From the NCBI RefSeq assembly GCF_030247185.1, contig NC_080572.1, forward strand, positions 209,465,435 to 209,529,434: DNA of 64,000 bases. The letters are read 5' to 3'. Source of the stretch: Malaya genurostris (taxonomy: Eukaryota; Arthropoda; Insecta; Diptera; Culicidae). The stretch's first letter is position 1. Each line of letters opens with the position of its first letter. Of this stretch, positions 10,939-22,557 are shown one piece after another. The translations under genes were made by a program, and so were the position numbers. The notes under the pieces were generated by a model that did no database searches, was not told the origin of the DNA, and saw only the letters and a list, made by a program, of their open reading frames with translations.

Positions 10939-12625
10939 CTAATGATTATTTCTAAGAATATTTAAAAAAATCGCTTTTATTCTGCTACAAGGCAAATGGA
11001 AATCGAATCCCATAGATACGCCATTTAAGGTTCGCTGCAATCCAATAACGGCACCGTTGATTCCGTAGTTAGTACGACGTAGGGGCATTCTGAGGAGGTT
11101 GTTGAAGAGCTCTAGAACGAACAATGATGTTGATTTGACTAAGTAGTGCAGGGCAATCAGTATTATTCGTCAAAGTATCGGCAATTAGCATTGCACGGAA
11201 CAGCTTTCATAACTAGGCAGCTGGTGAAGATTATTCCAGGGCAAACGACGAAGAGCGAAACGAACGAATCTGCGCTATATTGATTCAAGTCTTAGAGCTC
11301 CATTATGAACGTGAGAATTTCATACTGACGAACAATATTCGAGTGTTGACCGTACAAGCGAGCAGTAGAGAGATTTCAAACCGTATATATCTGTGAAGTA
11401 CTTAGCGGTTCTCATGACAAATCCTAGACAACGAGAAGCCTTTGCCACGATGTACGAAATATGCTGCTTGTAATTCAATTGTTCGTCGAGAAGAACGCCA
11501 AGATCTTTGACACAATTGACTCTATCAATCACTGATCCTCGAAGACAATAATTGAAACGAATAGGTGTTTTTTTCGTGTGATAATGGAGCATTTGCTGAT
11601 ATTTAGCGTCATTTTATTAATTTCACACCACTCGGAGAAAATTTCAAGCTCACTCTGAAGGAAATAGGAATCTTCGAGAGTCTTGATAATTTGGAATAAC
11701 TTTGGGTCGTCCACGAAAGATGATCGTGAACCTTTCAATGAATAGTTCACGTCGTTGAAATACAGTAGAAGTATTAGTGGTCCGAGATGACTGCCTTGTG
11801 GAATACCAGAAAAAGCAAAAAAACTGCTTGGAAACATTTTCATTGATCTTAACCGCCAGCCGTCGATTGCAAAGATACTATTGAATCCACCAAAGAATGT
11901 TGGAACCGAAGTCTGTCCAATTTGGCAATTGTGATTAATTTTAACAAAAGCAACAGAGAAATCCGTGTAGCCAACGTCCGTTTGATGACCTTTAGACATA
12001 GCATCCGTTATAAACGTCGTGAAAGTTAGTAGGTTAGTGGCCATTGAGCGTTTCAGCATGAACCCGTGTTAAGTTTCAACGATGTTCTGCTTGCAGTGAT
12101 TAAAAAAAGGCTCCAGAACGACAAGCTCAAAAAATTTAGGAATGGCGCTAAGAGCGGTGATACCACGGTAATTGTCGATGTTCTTCTTTTCTCCTTTTTT
12201 GTACACAGGAAACATATAAGCAGATTTCCAAATATCAGAAAATACAGTGACAGTCAGAACAGAAGATATAGAGGTACTATATTCAAAATAACTGCCGGGA
12301 TACCGTCGGGTCCAGCAGAGTGTGAAGAATTCATTTTTGCGACTGCTGTTTTTACGAAACTTGCGCTTATGTTGATTGAATTAATTGACTGTCCCAAAAC
12401 GGGAACGTTAAGAGCCGCCTGAGTGATTTGGGAAGGTGCTAAAATTTCTCTAGAAAATATCTCAGAAAATTTTTTCATGAACATTTCGCAAATTTCCTGC
12501 ATGCTACAACTTGTCTGTTCATTGTAAAACATAGATGAAGGAAGATCTGACTCCTTCCTTTGCTCGTTAACGTGCTTCCAGAATGATTTTGAATTAGAAT
12601 TCAAGGAGCGGGTAGGGTCTAACAC
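10939..12625 (-). pseudogene. CR1-type reverse transcriptase (relic)
   Basis: On the minus strand the order is: KSFWKHVN and SAGPDGIPAVIL (12254-12625), YKKGEKRNIDNYRG and ITALSAIPKFFE in another frame at about 12060-12210, YTDFSVAFVKINH (first catalytic aspartate), FSGIPQGSHLGPL, and SFVDDPKLF at the YxDD position (11529-12059). DLGVLLDEQLNYKQH and LYCSLVRSTLEYCS follow (11320-11592), and 10939-11124 encodes the C-terminus around RTNYGINGAVIGLQ. Stops and indels separate the pieces, so it is inactive. Motif order is preserved, so it decayed in place. Confidence 0.8.
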
Positions 12626-12908
12626 TTTTGAAAAATCATTTATTATTTTCTTTATATTTTCTTATAGTAAAACATTTGAAGAATTTTCTGTGAAATTTTC
12701 AAGCCTATTGGAACGAAACTCTGGAAGTTATGGACCTTTATCTATGGCTATCTCAATCTACGAAGAAGCAAGAGCTCGGCGCATAGGCCCAAGATTTCTA
12801 CTTCAATTGACTTCAAAACTTGACAAAACATTTTTGAAATGTTTCGATATAATAAATTATAAAAGAAAAAATATGATTTTTCGAAAATGTTAGACCCTAC
12901 GAGCTCCC
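12597..12908. repeat. Inverted-repeat insert in the CR1 relic
   Basis: The left end GGGTAGGGTCTAACA and the right end GTTAGACCCTACGAG are complementary. The similarity continues inward for about 90 bp with indels (GAAAAATCAT, then TTTCTTTAT-like and AAACATTT words on both arms). It sits exactly where the CR1 reading is interrupted, so it is probably a foldback or MITE insertion. GTTTAGATCCTACTAC at about 13452-13467 resembles the same end again, so the insert may be larger or double. No clear target duplication. Confidence 0.6.
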
Positions 12909-13466
12909 TGTAGTAATTAATTGTTTGCATTGATTTTATAGACAAAAATCTTTAAACGCGTTTTCATCGAAAGCAGGTTTTGAAAGTCCGTGTCCATCGC
13001 CATTCAAAAATTACTGAACCATTTTTTTTCAAATTTTGCACACACTTTCTACATATAAAAAACCAGACCCCATCGTTTTCCTTATCGTTGTTTGTTACTT
13101 TGGGGAGGTTTAACAGCTACAAAATTGCGGATTTTTGCGTGAAAATCGTAGTTAATTAAAAAAATCAAACAGAAACGTTGGGGTCTAGAAAAACTTCTAC
13201 TCTAACTATGCTGCATTCATTTGTTCACTTTTGATTAGTCTGCGCTGAGATACAGTGGACACCGCAAATCATCATTTTTAAGAAGCGTTCTCGAAAATAC
13301 CTCTTCACCGACTTATTTCTCAATACTTTTTCACGAAAAAATTACAAAATGTTGTTCGAATGATGTTTTTTATCATGCAAAACATTTGAATTTTTTTTGT
13401 TGAACGATAATTCTGGAAAAAATCACAAAAATGATGATTTTTTTCATCGTTTAGATCCTACTACAC

Positions 13467-13505
13467 CACCCCCACAACCCCCCCCCCCTCCCCCCCCCCC
13501 CCCTC
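13467..13505 (+). repeat. C-rich homopolymer tract
   Basis: A nearly pure C tract (CCACCCCCACAACC, then runs of C broken by single T) lies at the edge of the CR1 reading. On the minus strand it reads as a G-run. Confidence 0.9.
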
Positions 13506-13793
13506 TCATAATCTCCTCTGCGCACTGCGTAAATAGTTGGAATAGCAACGTTCAGCTGTCTTTTTGTAAACTTTGTTGATTTCTACGTAGTTTTGCCGGA
13601 GCAACAAACCTTCGTTCTTAGAATATTTATTTATTGCTGTCCTTTTTAAACTTTTCAGTCGTCGTAGTTCTACGGTTTGCCACGGTACTTGTACGGGTGG
13701 CTTACTAATTTGTTTAGGAACTTGAGAGGCTGATTTTAGGTGCACAATCCGATTTGCTTGAAAAGCAGAGATCGAGGATTCTATTGGGCTCAT
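13506..13793 (-). pseudogene. CR1-type element, endonuclease-RT linker fragment
   Basis: The minus-strand frame reads PWQTVELRRLKSLKRTAINKY and then LRQNYVEINKVYKK and NYLRSAQRRL, the typical linker between the APE endonuclease and the RT of jockey/CR1-group elements (PWW..EL..LKR.K..A..Y). Upstream sequence to about 13960 continues weakly as RILDLCFSSK-like endonuclease end. It belongs with the RT at 10939-12625, from which it is separated by the insert. Confidence 0.65.
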
Positions 13794-13960
13794 TTTTAAC
13801 GTGATTTACTTGACGCAGTAAATTAAAACTGTACCGGTCAAGCAAGTCGATAATACCATCATGAAAAGACGAATCAGGGTATCATCGACATCTGAGAAAC
13901 ATCAGACTTCCAAACTGAAACAGGACACAAATTTTGGGACTTCAACTGTGAATCAGTCAT

Positions 13961-15408
13961 GGTACCGATGTTGAAAAGATACACATTACTACAGAGAATA
14001 CAGATGTTTATTTTGTACACAAACATTAGCTTTGCTACTTCAGATGACAGCAATATTGCAAGATAAATAACATCGCCTGAGAATTATGAGCTATCCATCC
14101 ATTCGATATTCACGATTCTCGCTGATTCCGATCATGTGTTGCACCATTGTTTCAAATGAACCAAACAGACTGACTATCCCCTAATCGCATCTTGAGTAAA
14201 TCATATTTCATTTCCACTGCTGATTGAACCCAGTAATAACCTGTCCAAAAAGCAATTTTCCTCACTTTCCTCACTTCGCTTTCAATTCCTTTTTTCCACT
14301 CAGCCAAGCTCTTTGTCCGATAGTAGCACAATCGAAAAGTCGAAACAGACAAGAAATCAGCAGCACCAGAAGATCCCTCGTACAATGGTGCCCAATTGTT
14401 ATTTCATTTTAGGAAAACTTTTGAAATAATTCCATTCGCTACTTCAAACTTTTAGCCTCGCTACGTGCTCATCGCCGTTTCTTCCCATCCGCCAGACGAT
14501 GGGAATTATTTCATTTCGGATTGCTCTATCACTGCCGAGGAGTGCTTCTGGCGAATGTATTGTGCAAACAATTTTCCACACAAAACCATACTCCAAGAAG
14601 ATTGAAAAATGACTCGACTGCTCTCCCTGGCCGGTAGAGTGAATTTCGAGGACCAGCTACACGGGTGGAAAGAATCGATTGGGAGATTCTTCTTTTATTC
14701 GCTCTGGAAAGTATTTTGGTTCCCGAAATTGATCCGATTAATAAAACGAGACATTCGTTGGAGTAGAGAAAAGTACACAACGGTGCCAAATTGAGTGAGC
14801 AAACTTAAGTCGGCTTTTGTAGAAGATAACAAAACCCAATGTTTATTCTAGAAAAGATGACTGAAAATATTCGTAAACAGGTTGATTGCATTATGCCAAT
14901 TAACTCGTACAATGGTTCAACAAGAAACTGAAACATTTCTGCCTAATTTTTCCAATGAATTCAACACTAATTAACTCATTATGCGGCATTTATAACTCTG
15001 TTGTCCCCGGTAATTAATATTATTGAACAACCATTCTCTATTCGTAGTAATCTAATGATCTCCAAATCAGCTTCTAACTTCTTCGATTTCAAAATATATT
15101 AAATAACAGTGACTCAACTAAAAAAAAAATTTCAAGCAGTGGGAATGCATATTTTGCATGCACTTTCTTCAAGTTGCTGTAACTTTAGCACTGTTACTTG
15201 TTCAAAAATTGTGCACAACAAAAAAGTTTTTAAAAATGTATAGGACGCTTCACTAATACACTGAAAAAAGTTGTATATTTTATCAGTAATTTAAAAAAAT
15301 AACGAAAAAATACATTTAAAAGATTGCACCTCTAATATTTTCTGAATATTTTAATTTCAAACAAGTTGTTCGGAGTGGAATGCAAACACTATGCAATTGC
15401 TATTTGTA
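13961..15408. other. Unassigned DNA
   Basis: Short overlapping frames on both strands, none with a recognisable domain. No repeat structure seen. Confidence 0.45.
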
Positions 15409-16386
15409 CACTAAAACCTCATTTCACGCGAACTTAATTCACGCAATGAGCGCTTAAAAAAAAGGTTTTGGAATAATGATGGAAATTTATATACATATAC
15501 AAAACAATCTAACATGCTTCAGGGAATTTAATATTGTGAAATGTACATTAATTAATCGTTTAGTTTCAAAGAATTTTAATAAGAGCGCCGGCATCCAAGA
15601 ATTATCTGGAAAACAAATATTGGATATAATCACTTTTATATAACTACTGAGTGCGATATGTACTCGTAGTACTATTTACAGGAAATTGACATACTGTGAT
15701 AAGATCTGTAAAAAAACTTGCTCATCAAAAACTTCCTGGAGTTAAGGCCTTCAGATCTACCAGTGTAACAAAAGTGCATTAACAAACTTATCGTTCTCGG
15801 TCTGCTGAATGCTCGTATAGATCTCAAAAACCTATTCTCTCAGAAATTCTTGGACGACTGAAAATGTTCAAAAAAAGATTGAAACACACAAGTAAGCAGT
15901 ATGTAGCTCTAGGACTATGAGCAGCATTGAATAACTATACATACATTACTAAATGCTCGTATAAATTTTAAGAACTGTTTGCACTGATGTTCTTGGGCGA
16001 CTGGGAAACTACCTGAAACAGCTATAAATAGACAAGCACGCAATGTGTAGTATGTAGTATGAAGTATGAACAACAACCAAAAAATGTATTAGCCGTTGTA
16101 GTTCTTGCTGTGACACAGTATATACCCTAAGGACAATACTCCAAGTAGTTCTTGGATTATGGAACATCTTTTAAGCATTTCCATAGACTCAGAACAAACT
16201 CAGAAGGTCGTCAGGCGCTAAAGCATCGGACGTAGTAAGATTGTTTATGTTATTTACACTAAAATCAAATGAAATTTGAAAAACATTTTTTACGCGAAAA
16301 ATTTGAAATAACGCGAAGTTTTATTTAATATACTCGAAATTAAATTTACGCACCCCCGGCTCTGCACGTGAATTGAGGTTACAGTG
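15409..16386. mobile_element. pogo/Tigger-like non-autonomous element
   Basis: The 978-bp segment is flanked by TA on both sides. Its left end CACTAAAACCTCATTTCACG pairs with the right end, which in reverse complement reads CACTGTAACCTCAATTCACG. No transposase is visible inside. Subterminal words of ACGCGAA/ACGCGAAG type recur at both ends. The TIR style and the TA duplication fit the pogo/Tigger branch of Tc1/mariner. The element at 36277-36797 has related ends. Confidence 0.65.
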
Positions 16387-16388
16387 TA

Positions 16389-17436
16389 TCAGCTTACTTT
16401 ATAGCAGATTAAAGCTAAAACGGAGTTTGTTATGAATTTTCGTTGATTTCAATAAAATCTATGAAGAAATTGAATTACAATTATTGGTGTTTAAACATTT
16501 CTTCCGACCTTCCTCCTGCAGATTCACCCGCAAATTCTATGCTGAATTAATTATAAGCTTACTTGATTTCATTTGATTTCACTTACTGTTAGCTACTACT
16601 CAATAATTGTAGATTTTTCACATTTTAATCTAAATTAGCCGCATGTGATAACTATCTGTGATAATTGGAAATCTAACGCAAAACTAATTTTACCTGATGC
16701 GCCATCTAAGCTTCATTACTTGAACCTTTCTTAGGATGACAATTAAACTCATATAATTTCAATTATATTGTAGAATTTTATGATCTGTCACAAGAACTGT
16801 TCATTCACGAATGTAAGAAAATTATTTTCTTTTATTTCTAGTAATCATTTTCGATTTCACAAGATGATATGTAGACAAATATCGAGATCCAGAATTTGTT
16901 TCGTTTCGGTTGAGGTTATTTTGAACATTAGAAGAATAAATCAGGAGGCGGTAAAACACTATTTTTCATCATAATATCGCAAATTTAGTTCGGTTTGTGC
17001 ATCTGTACGGTGCTTCAAGTAACATTTTATGATTTACCTGAAATAGAAAATCATTTGGTAATGATCAACATAACATTTCCTACCATGCTGGTACTGAAAA
17101 TTTTCATCGTTTGAAACAGAATCTTGGGTGCTGCAAAAATAACAGAGGTGGAAAATGATTTTTCTCACACTAAAATTATCTTTTCGCTTGAACAAATGAC
17201 GTTGTAAATAAGTGATGAATGATTTTACAAGTGGAAATTGGATTTTCCTTGTATTTTGACAGATAAACTTCCAATCATCATCCTCGCACACGTACGCCTC
17301 TAACTATGAAACACAGCGTTAAGGTTAAGATATTTTTTTATAACAAAAATTATGTTTCAACACTCTTTCATGTTTCCAAACTATCACCTCTTTTCATCTA
17401 CGAGAATTTCTATCCTTAGCACAACTTGTACTACAA
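16389..17436. other. Unassigned AT-rich DNA
   Basis: No gene or repeat recognised. It ends at the TA flank of the Tc1 element. Confidence 0.45.
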
Positions 17437-17717
17437 TACAGACCTTTTCAAAATTATAAGGCCATCCTCGAATTTCAAGTTTTCGCGTGATTTTGATGGG
17501 ACCACCCTAACTCAACGATGGCAATCGATGAAGAATGACACAAACACAAGCAAAACATTTTCGTATCGCATATTTGTTGACAAACAAAGCCCGAAACAAC
17601 TGAAGTTAGTAATTATCCCTTTTCAAAATTATAAGGCCACCTTGTATGTTTGTCAGTTTGTGTTGAATATAGTGATTATAAATATCATTTTTATTCATTT
17701 AACAGCGTTATGTGACT

Positions 17718-18726
17718 ATGGGTAAGCGAAAGAGACTAAATCAACTAAAACAAGGACAAATTTTGGCCTTCAAGAAGGTAGGATGGGGGATCAGGAAAAT
17801 TGCAGGAGAAATTAATCGTGCGGTCGCAAATTTTCTGAAAAATCCATCAAAGTATGGTCAGAATAAAAATGCAGGACGCAAAAAGAAACTGTCTGAGACA
17901 GATACTCGTCGAATTGTCAATAAATCTTCGAATTCTACCTTGAGTTGTTCACAAATCCGCACTGAACTTAAGTTGGAGCTTCAGTTTCGACGGCTTAAGG
18001 GCATTAAAACTTTCGCCCAACATAGTTCGAGCAAAAGTGAACAGTGCTCCTCGTTTACTACCTCACCACAAGCAAGCTCGACTGGAATTTGCACGTCGGA
18101 ACATGCCCCAAGATTGGAAAAAGGTTTGAACATGTTCTGCAATATTAAAAAAACAAACGCATTTAAACTAGTTAATAACAAATGTGTAAAACTATTACAG
18201 GTGATATTCTCGGATGAAAAAAAGTTTAACCTAGACGGACCAGACGGATTCAATGGTTATTGGCTGATCTACGTAAGGAAGCACGATATTTCTCAAAGAG
18301 AAATTTTGGCGGTGGATCTGTAATGGTTTGGGGTGCGTTCTGTGCAACCGGCAGGCTGGAACTTCAATTTGTATCGCACAAAATGAAAAGTTCCGATTAC
18401 ATAAATGTGCTCAAAGTTAGTCTGCTGCCAGTAATTAAAAGAAGACGCAAGTCAAAGCTCATTTTCCAGCAGAATAACGCAAGTATTCATAAAAGTGCTG
18501 AAACAATGAAGTGGCTAAAGTCCGAGAAAATTGATATACCAGCTTGCTCACCGGATTTAAATCCAATTGAGAATCTCTGGGGTATTATGATACGACAAAT
18601 TTATGCCGATAATCGTCAATTTTCATCATTAAAAAGCTAAAAAGTGCTATTCTTCAGTCTTGGGAAGCTATTGAACTGGCAACACCGCAGAAATTGGTGC
18701 AAAGTATGCCAAATCGTATATTTTAG
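17718..18726 (+). pseudogene. Tc1-like transposase (DD34E type, inactive)
   Basis: The gene starts MGKRKRLNQLKQGQ at 17718, with the N-terminal helix-turn-helix region ILAFKKVGWGIRKIAGEI. After an indel near 17970-18010 the frame shifts and reads AKVNSAPRLLPHHK and ARRNMPQDWKK. An interruption at 18124-18200 follows, then VIFSDEKKFNLDGPDG with the first catalytic aspartate. The second aspartate is lost: QQNNASIHKS, where the family has QQDNASIH. PDLNPIENLWG holds the glutamate. The C-terminus LATPQKLVQSMPNRIF stops at 18726, after a frameshift near 18630. Cut-and-paste transposition would be impossible with this copy. Confidence 0.85.
18124..18200 (+). other. Possible 77-nt GT-AG intron in the Tc1 transposase
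   Basis: The coding sequence reads DWKK up to 18123 and resumes with VIFSDEKKF at 18201. The 77 nt between begin GTTTGAACATG and end ACTATTACAG. They are AT-rich and include a CTAGTTAATAAC stretch that could hold a branch site. Removing them leaves the family's expected DWKKVIFSDEKKF with no gain or loss of residues (phase 0). An insertion that happens to have GT and AG ends is the alternative. Confidence 0.5.
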
Positions 18727-19315
18727 TCAATAAACCGTTCCGGTGGAGCAACGGATCATTAGATGCTTTTTGTTGCTTGTTTTAATCATCCGAACCTCAA
18801 TAAACTGCAAGTGGCCTTATAATTTTGAAAAACCATTTTACCTTAAAAACGTCAATATTTTTACCTGGAGCTGTTAGCGGAATATATTCAATAGTTGCAC
18901 TATTTGTGTACCATTTAAACGTTTAAAAACGTTCTATCACAAAAGTTTTTCAGCGAAATCAATCAACTCTTGGGCACATTCGTGTTTTGCAATCTAATTT
19001 CATCTTCCATTGAAAAAAAAATCCTGAAACTATTCCTTTTTTTTTGTACCTTGAAATTTATGGGTGGCCTTATAATTTTGAAAAGGTCTGTATTAACTTT
19101 TATTTAGTAAATTCCACCTTCTATCTTTTAGATTTTAACACATTTTAATTTTCCAAAATTCCACTTCCTTACTTCTCCTTCTTTCCGCTTTCTTGCTGTT
19201 CACGTTTACCATCCTCCTTCTACGTCGTGTTGCACAAAGCATCATTCGGGACTCGTGGTGATGAAGAATTCAGCGGTGTTGTCCTCAACACAAGTAATTA
19301 AAATCAACATAGGAC

Positions 19316-20967
19316 GTGAACTTTAATAGTGTCTTCTTGAAAAGAAAGAATTACAGAAGAAATATTTTACAAATATTCACAAAACTTCCAGCTCTGGATA
19401 AAAAATTCTGTTTGACCGATCGCACATCAGTGGCTACCAGGTGGAAGGAGCACTTCAAGCGACTATTGAATGAACAGTCAATGGAAGAGAGCACGAACAG
19501 AATGAGGACGAACAAGCTGTGGACTCACCCACGCTAGACGAAATACGAAAAGCGAATAGACAGCTTAAAAATGGAAAGGCCGCTGGGAAGGACGGGATCC
19601 CGGCTGAACTTCTCAAAGTCGAAAAAGAGCGGCTGTACTACGCACTCCACCAAGTGATTGGAATGATCTGGAAAGGAGAGCCCTATATGCGCTATTTACA
19701 AAAAGGGTCACCGACTTGATTGTAAAAACTATCGAGGAATAACACTTCTCAATAACGCCTACAAGCTACGTTCTAGAGTCCTGTTCAGCAGACTGTGTCC
19801 ATTGGCAGAATCATTTGTCGGCGAATACCAATGCGGTTTTCGAGAAACGTCCAACGACGGACCTTGCTGTTCACCTTGCGACAAATTCTCGATAAGTTTC
19901 GGGAGTACAACTTGCGGACTCATCATCTGTTTGTAGATTTCAAAGCAGCATACGACTCAGTGAAACGTAACGAATTGTGACAAATCATGTTGGAACATGG
20001 CTTTCCGACAAATCTAATTAGAATGATTCGTTCGACACTCGAAGGATCGAAATTAAACGTCAAGATAGCTGGTACGACATCCGATGTTTTCGTGACGTTA
20101 GATGGCTTGAAGCAGGGCGACGCGCTCTCAAATCTGTTGTTCAATATAGCGCTCGACGGTGTCATACGAAGATCCGGCGTGCAAAGAAACGGAACCATCA
20201 TCAATAAGTCTCACATGCTTCTTGGTTTTGCGGACGACATTGATATTATTGGTGTGGATCATAGAGCTGCGGAAGAGGCTTTTGTGCCCTTCTAGAAAGA
20301 AGCTGCGAGAATAGGGTTGACGAAAAATTCTACCAAGACTAAGTATAGAAAGAAACAACCCAAACGGTGTATGACCCGAGGTATAGAACGAAGCAACCCA
20401 AACGTTGTATGACCCGAGGTGGATTTATGCGGTACTATACAAAGTTGTTGGCGAGTTCATATATCTTGGAACACTACTGACATTGATCACGAGGTAAAAA
20501 AAACGTGTTGCAGCTGCTTATAGGGCTTTCTACGAACTCCACAACCAGCTGAAGTCTCGTAGCTTGCAAAAAAGGCACAAAACTTGCTTTATACAAGTCG
20601 TTGATACTACCAGCATGGTCGTTGAAGAAAACAGATGTTCGAGTACTCGGTGTCTTTGAGAAAAAAAATCCTGCGCTTAACGCAGACGTATGAATCATGA
20701 GCTGTACCAAGTATACAAAGATGCGGACATTGGAAGGCCGGAAGAGAGAATGGCCTACGTGATGTTCAGCAGAGAACCTGGGAGAAGTCGTCGACTGCGA
20801 GGTAGACCTTGCACTCGCTGGCTGTGCGCAGTCGAAGAGGATGCACGCGCAGTGAGAGTGCAGAGCGACTGGAGATCGGCGGGTCAAGATCGAGTATCCT
20901 GGAAAGCTACAATTCGTTCGGTCATGTTCCGAAGACGGGATGTGCACCATTAAAGTAAGTAAGTAAG
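19316..20967 (+). pseudogene. RTE-type non-LTR retrotransposon, reverse transcriptase relic
   Basis: Pieces in order: TSVATRWKEHFKRLLNEQ (19316-19537), LDEIRKANRQLKNGKAAGKDG and IPAELLK (19519-19719), YRGITLLNNAYKL and GEYQCGFRE in shifted frames (about 19725-19850), HHLFVDFKAAYDSVKRNEL with the first catalytic aspartate, DGLKQGDALSNLLFNIALDG, and LGFADDIDIIG with the ADD box (19987-20295). The C-terminal part reads MNHELYQVYKDADIG and RGRPCTRWLCAVEEDARA, ending at 20953. The 3' end is a TAAG microsatellite (20953-20967), as is usual for RTE elements. Numerous indels make it inactive. Fragments of the same family lie at 56757 and 59572. Confidence 0.8.
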
Positions 20968-20998
20968 GTGTAATGATGCCCTTCTCATATCATTCACT
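20968..20998 (-). repeat. Fragment of the long interspersed repeat (copy f)
   Basis: GGTGTAATGATGCCCTTCTC matches the terminal word GGTGTAATGATGCCTTTCTC seen at 38361-38380. Only about 30 bp are left, directly after the RTE tail. Confidence 0.55.
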
Positions 20999-22200
20999 TT
21001 TTCATAAATACTACAAAGGGATTCTTCGGGAAACTTTTCTTTGAATCTTCAGAAAGGACCAAAAAGTTTATTTGTGAATAAACTAGAAAAACTTTTTCAA
21101 TTTGTTAGTAGTTTTGAACCAAATAAAAAACCGGTTTTCGGCATTGTTGCTCTAAATAATGCAACATTATTTTACTGATTACTCGGCTTCCAACCAACAA
21201 ATTGTGATAAAATCGGATGCAGTGTGTTTGCTTCGACTCTATGAAGAATCACTTTGAAGAAATAGTTCGAAAAATGTTCAATAATTCTTATATAACGATG
21301 CCGAAGCTCGCAGCGAATGCATATATTTTCATCTTACTACTCTAGCCGTTACCATATTACTGGAAAATACCTTTTGATCGAAGACTACTAGTGTCATGTG
21401 CTGTGCATGTATATGTGTCCACCTTTGTATGCTTTTCCTATTCGCTGAACTTTTCGTAACCGATTACGAAAAGTTTAACATCTGCTTACTCCAACCTTTT
21501 ACCACAGCCCAACAAAGTGACTAATGATGGTATTAACGAAAAAAAAAACTTATCGAATAATTAACATAGAAAAAGGGCCTGCAACTATATATTCATGACC
21601 GGCACTGATAGCATTAGCATTAGAGACCACCCGTGTGTTGCTACTCCGTTATTGACCGGAACTAATTAAGCTTGCGAAATATTTTCCTGAAATAACTTGT
21701 TGCTACTCTGCATTTCCATATGCATCACAGGAAGGGGTTGTTAACTATTGAATTTTCGAATAATATTATAATGAGTTTATTGCTCTGGGTAGCCGGCTAC
21801 CGAGAATATGTTGCAACTTTATAGTGTTTTGCATTATTATGTGCTTCCTACTAAAATGCGAAATTCTTCCGAAACTCGTAAAACTCCCGACAGCCGGCTG
21901 TCGGAAGGTCCGCTATCAATACATACATTTAATTTATCGAACACCACAATCAAATAACAACACCTTACGCGATACGAAGTAATATCCATATCTACTCCCT
22001 AACCAAAATAATATAATACCAGATGGATCCTCTTCTTATTCTAAACTATATTTACATAAGTCCGTGGTCACCAGAAATATAAACACGGTTATAAACTTCA
22101 CGCGCGCGTCTTAAACTTAGCATTCAACCTGAAAAAATTGATCCATTTATTAAAAGTTCCCTGAATCATCGGACGGAGTTTAGTCTTGCCAGATTTTTAG
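20999..22200. other. Unassigned DNA with two GC-rich palindromes
   Basis: No coding signature. GGTAGCCGGCTACC (about 21788) and CCGACAGCCGGCTGTCGG (21887-21904) are perfect palindromes about 100 bp apart in otherwise AT-rich DNA. Confidence 0.5.
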
Positions 22201-22557
22201 TCAAGAGAATAATAGGGCATTGTAAATAAGATAAATAATAAATGTATTTAAGGAACGATCACACCAGTATCCTGTTTCTCCGCATTGCTGTAAAAAAACA
22301 TAATGGCCGCGAAATGACACACCACTACTTAAAAAATAAAATAAGCTCTCGCGAATAGGTTTGCTGCAGACCAATTTTAGATTCTCAGCCTGAATCACAG
22401 GATTGACTTGTAAATTTTCACATATTCCATATAAATTTTCTTTCAAATCTTCTTCAGATTTTACTTTCTTGGGACAACGACCACAATGTATTTTCGTTAT
22501 GCTTGAGTATGACAACACCGACACTGATATGCAGATGGCGCTTCGATCGGTTGACAT
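22201..22557 (-). CDS. Unidentified 118-codon open frame
   Basis: The minus-strand frame starts MSTDRSAICISVSVL at 22557 and contains a CGRCPKKVKSEEDL stretch and a moderately hydrophobic C-terminus. I do not recognise a family. The composition is less biased than neighbouring chance frames and the part around SEEDLKENLYGICENLQVN looks protein-like. There is no visible promoter, splice site or homologous copy in the window. It may be an exon, a transposon fragment or chance. Confidence 0.2.
   Translation of the reverse strand: MSTDRSAICISVSVLSYSSITKIHCGRCPKKVKSEEDLKENLYGICENLQVNPVIQAENLKLVCSKPIRESLFYFLSSGVSFRGHYVFLQQCGETGYWCDRSLNTFIIYLIYNALLFS

Larger units (their letters stand above)
10889..13960 (-). 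mobile_element. CR1-type (T1/Q-like) non-LTR retrotransposon, 5'-truncated and interrupted
   Basis: Read on the minus strand, sequence at 13960-13506 encodes the end of the endonuclease and the linker, 12625-11320 the reverse transcriptase and 11124-10939 its C-terminus. The 3' end is an (AAAT)n tract, seen on the plus strand as TTTA repeats at 10889-10911. About 0.9 kb at 12600-13505 is not CR1 sequence and splits the linker from the RT. Short-repeat 3' tails and this RT wording are typical of CR1-clade elements such as Anopheles T1 and Q (family knowledge). Confidence 0.75.
17439..19090 (+). mobile_element. Tc1-like transposon with doubled ends (IR/DR type)
   Basis: The 1652-bp element has TA at 17437-17438 and 19091-19092. 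The ends are CAGACCTTTTCAAAATTATA on the left and its complement on the right. The core TTTTCAAAATTATAAGGCCA recurs internally at about 17619-17638, and its complement at about 18811-18830, so each end carries two binding-site-like repeats, as in IR/DR Tc1 elements. Length and layout are normal for an autonomous Tc1. The transposase gene inside is mutated. Confidence 0.9.
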
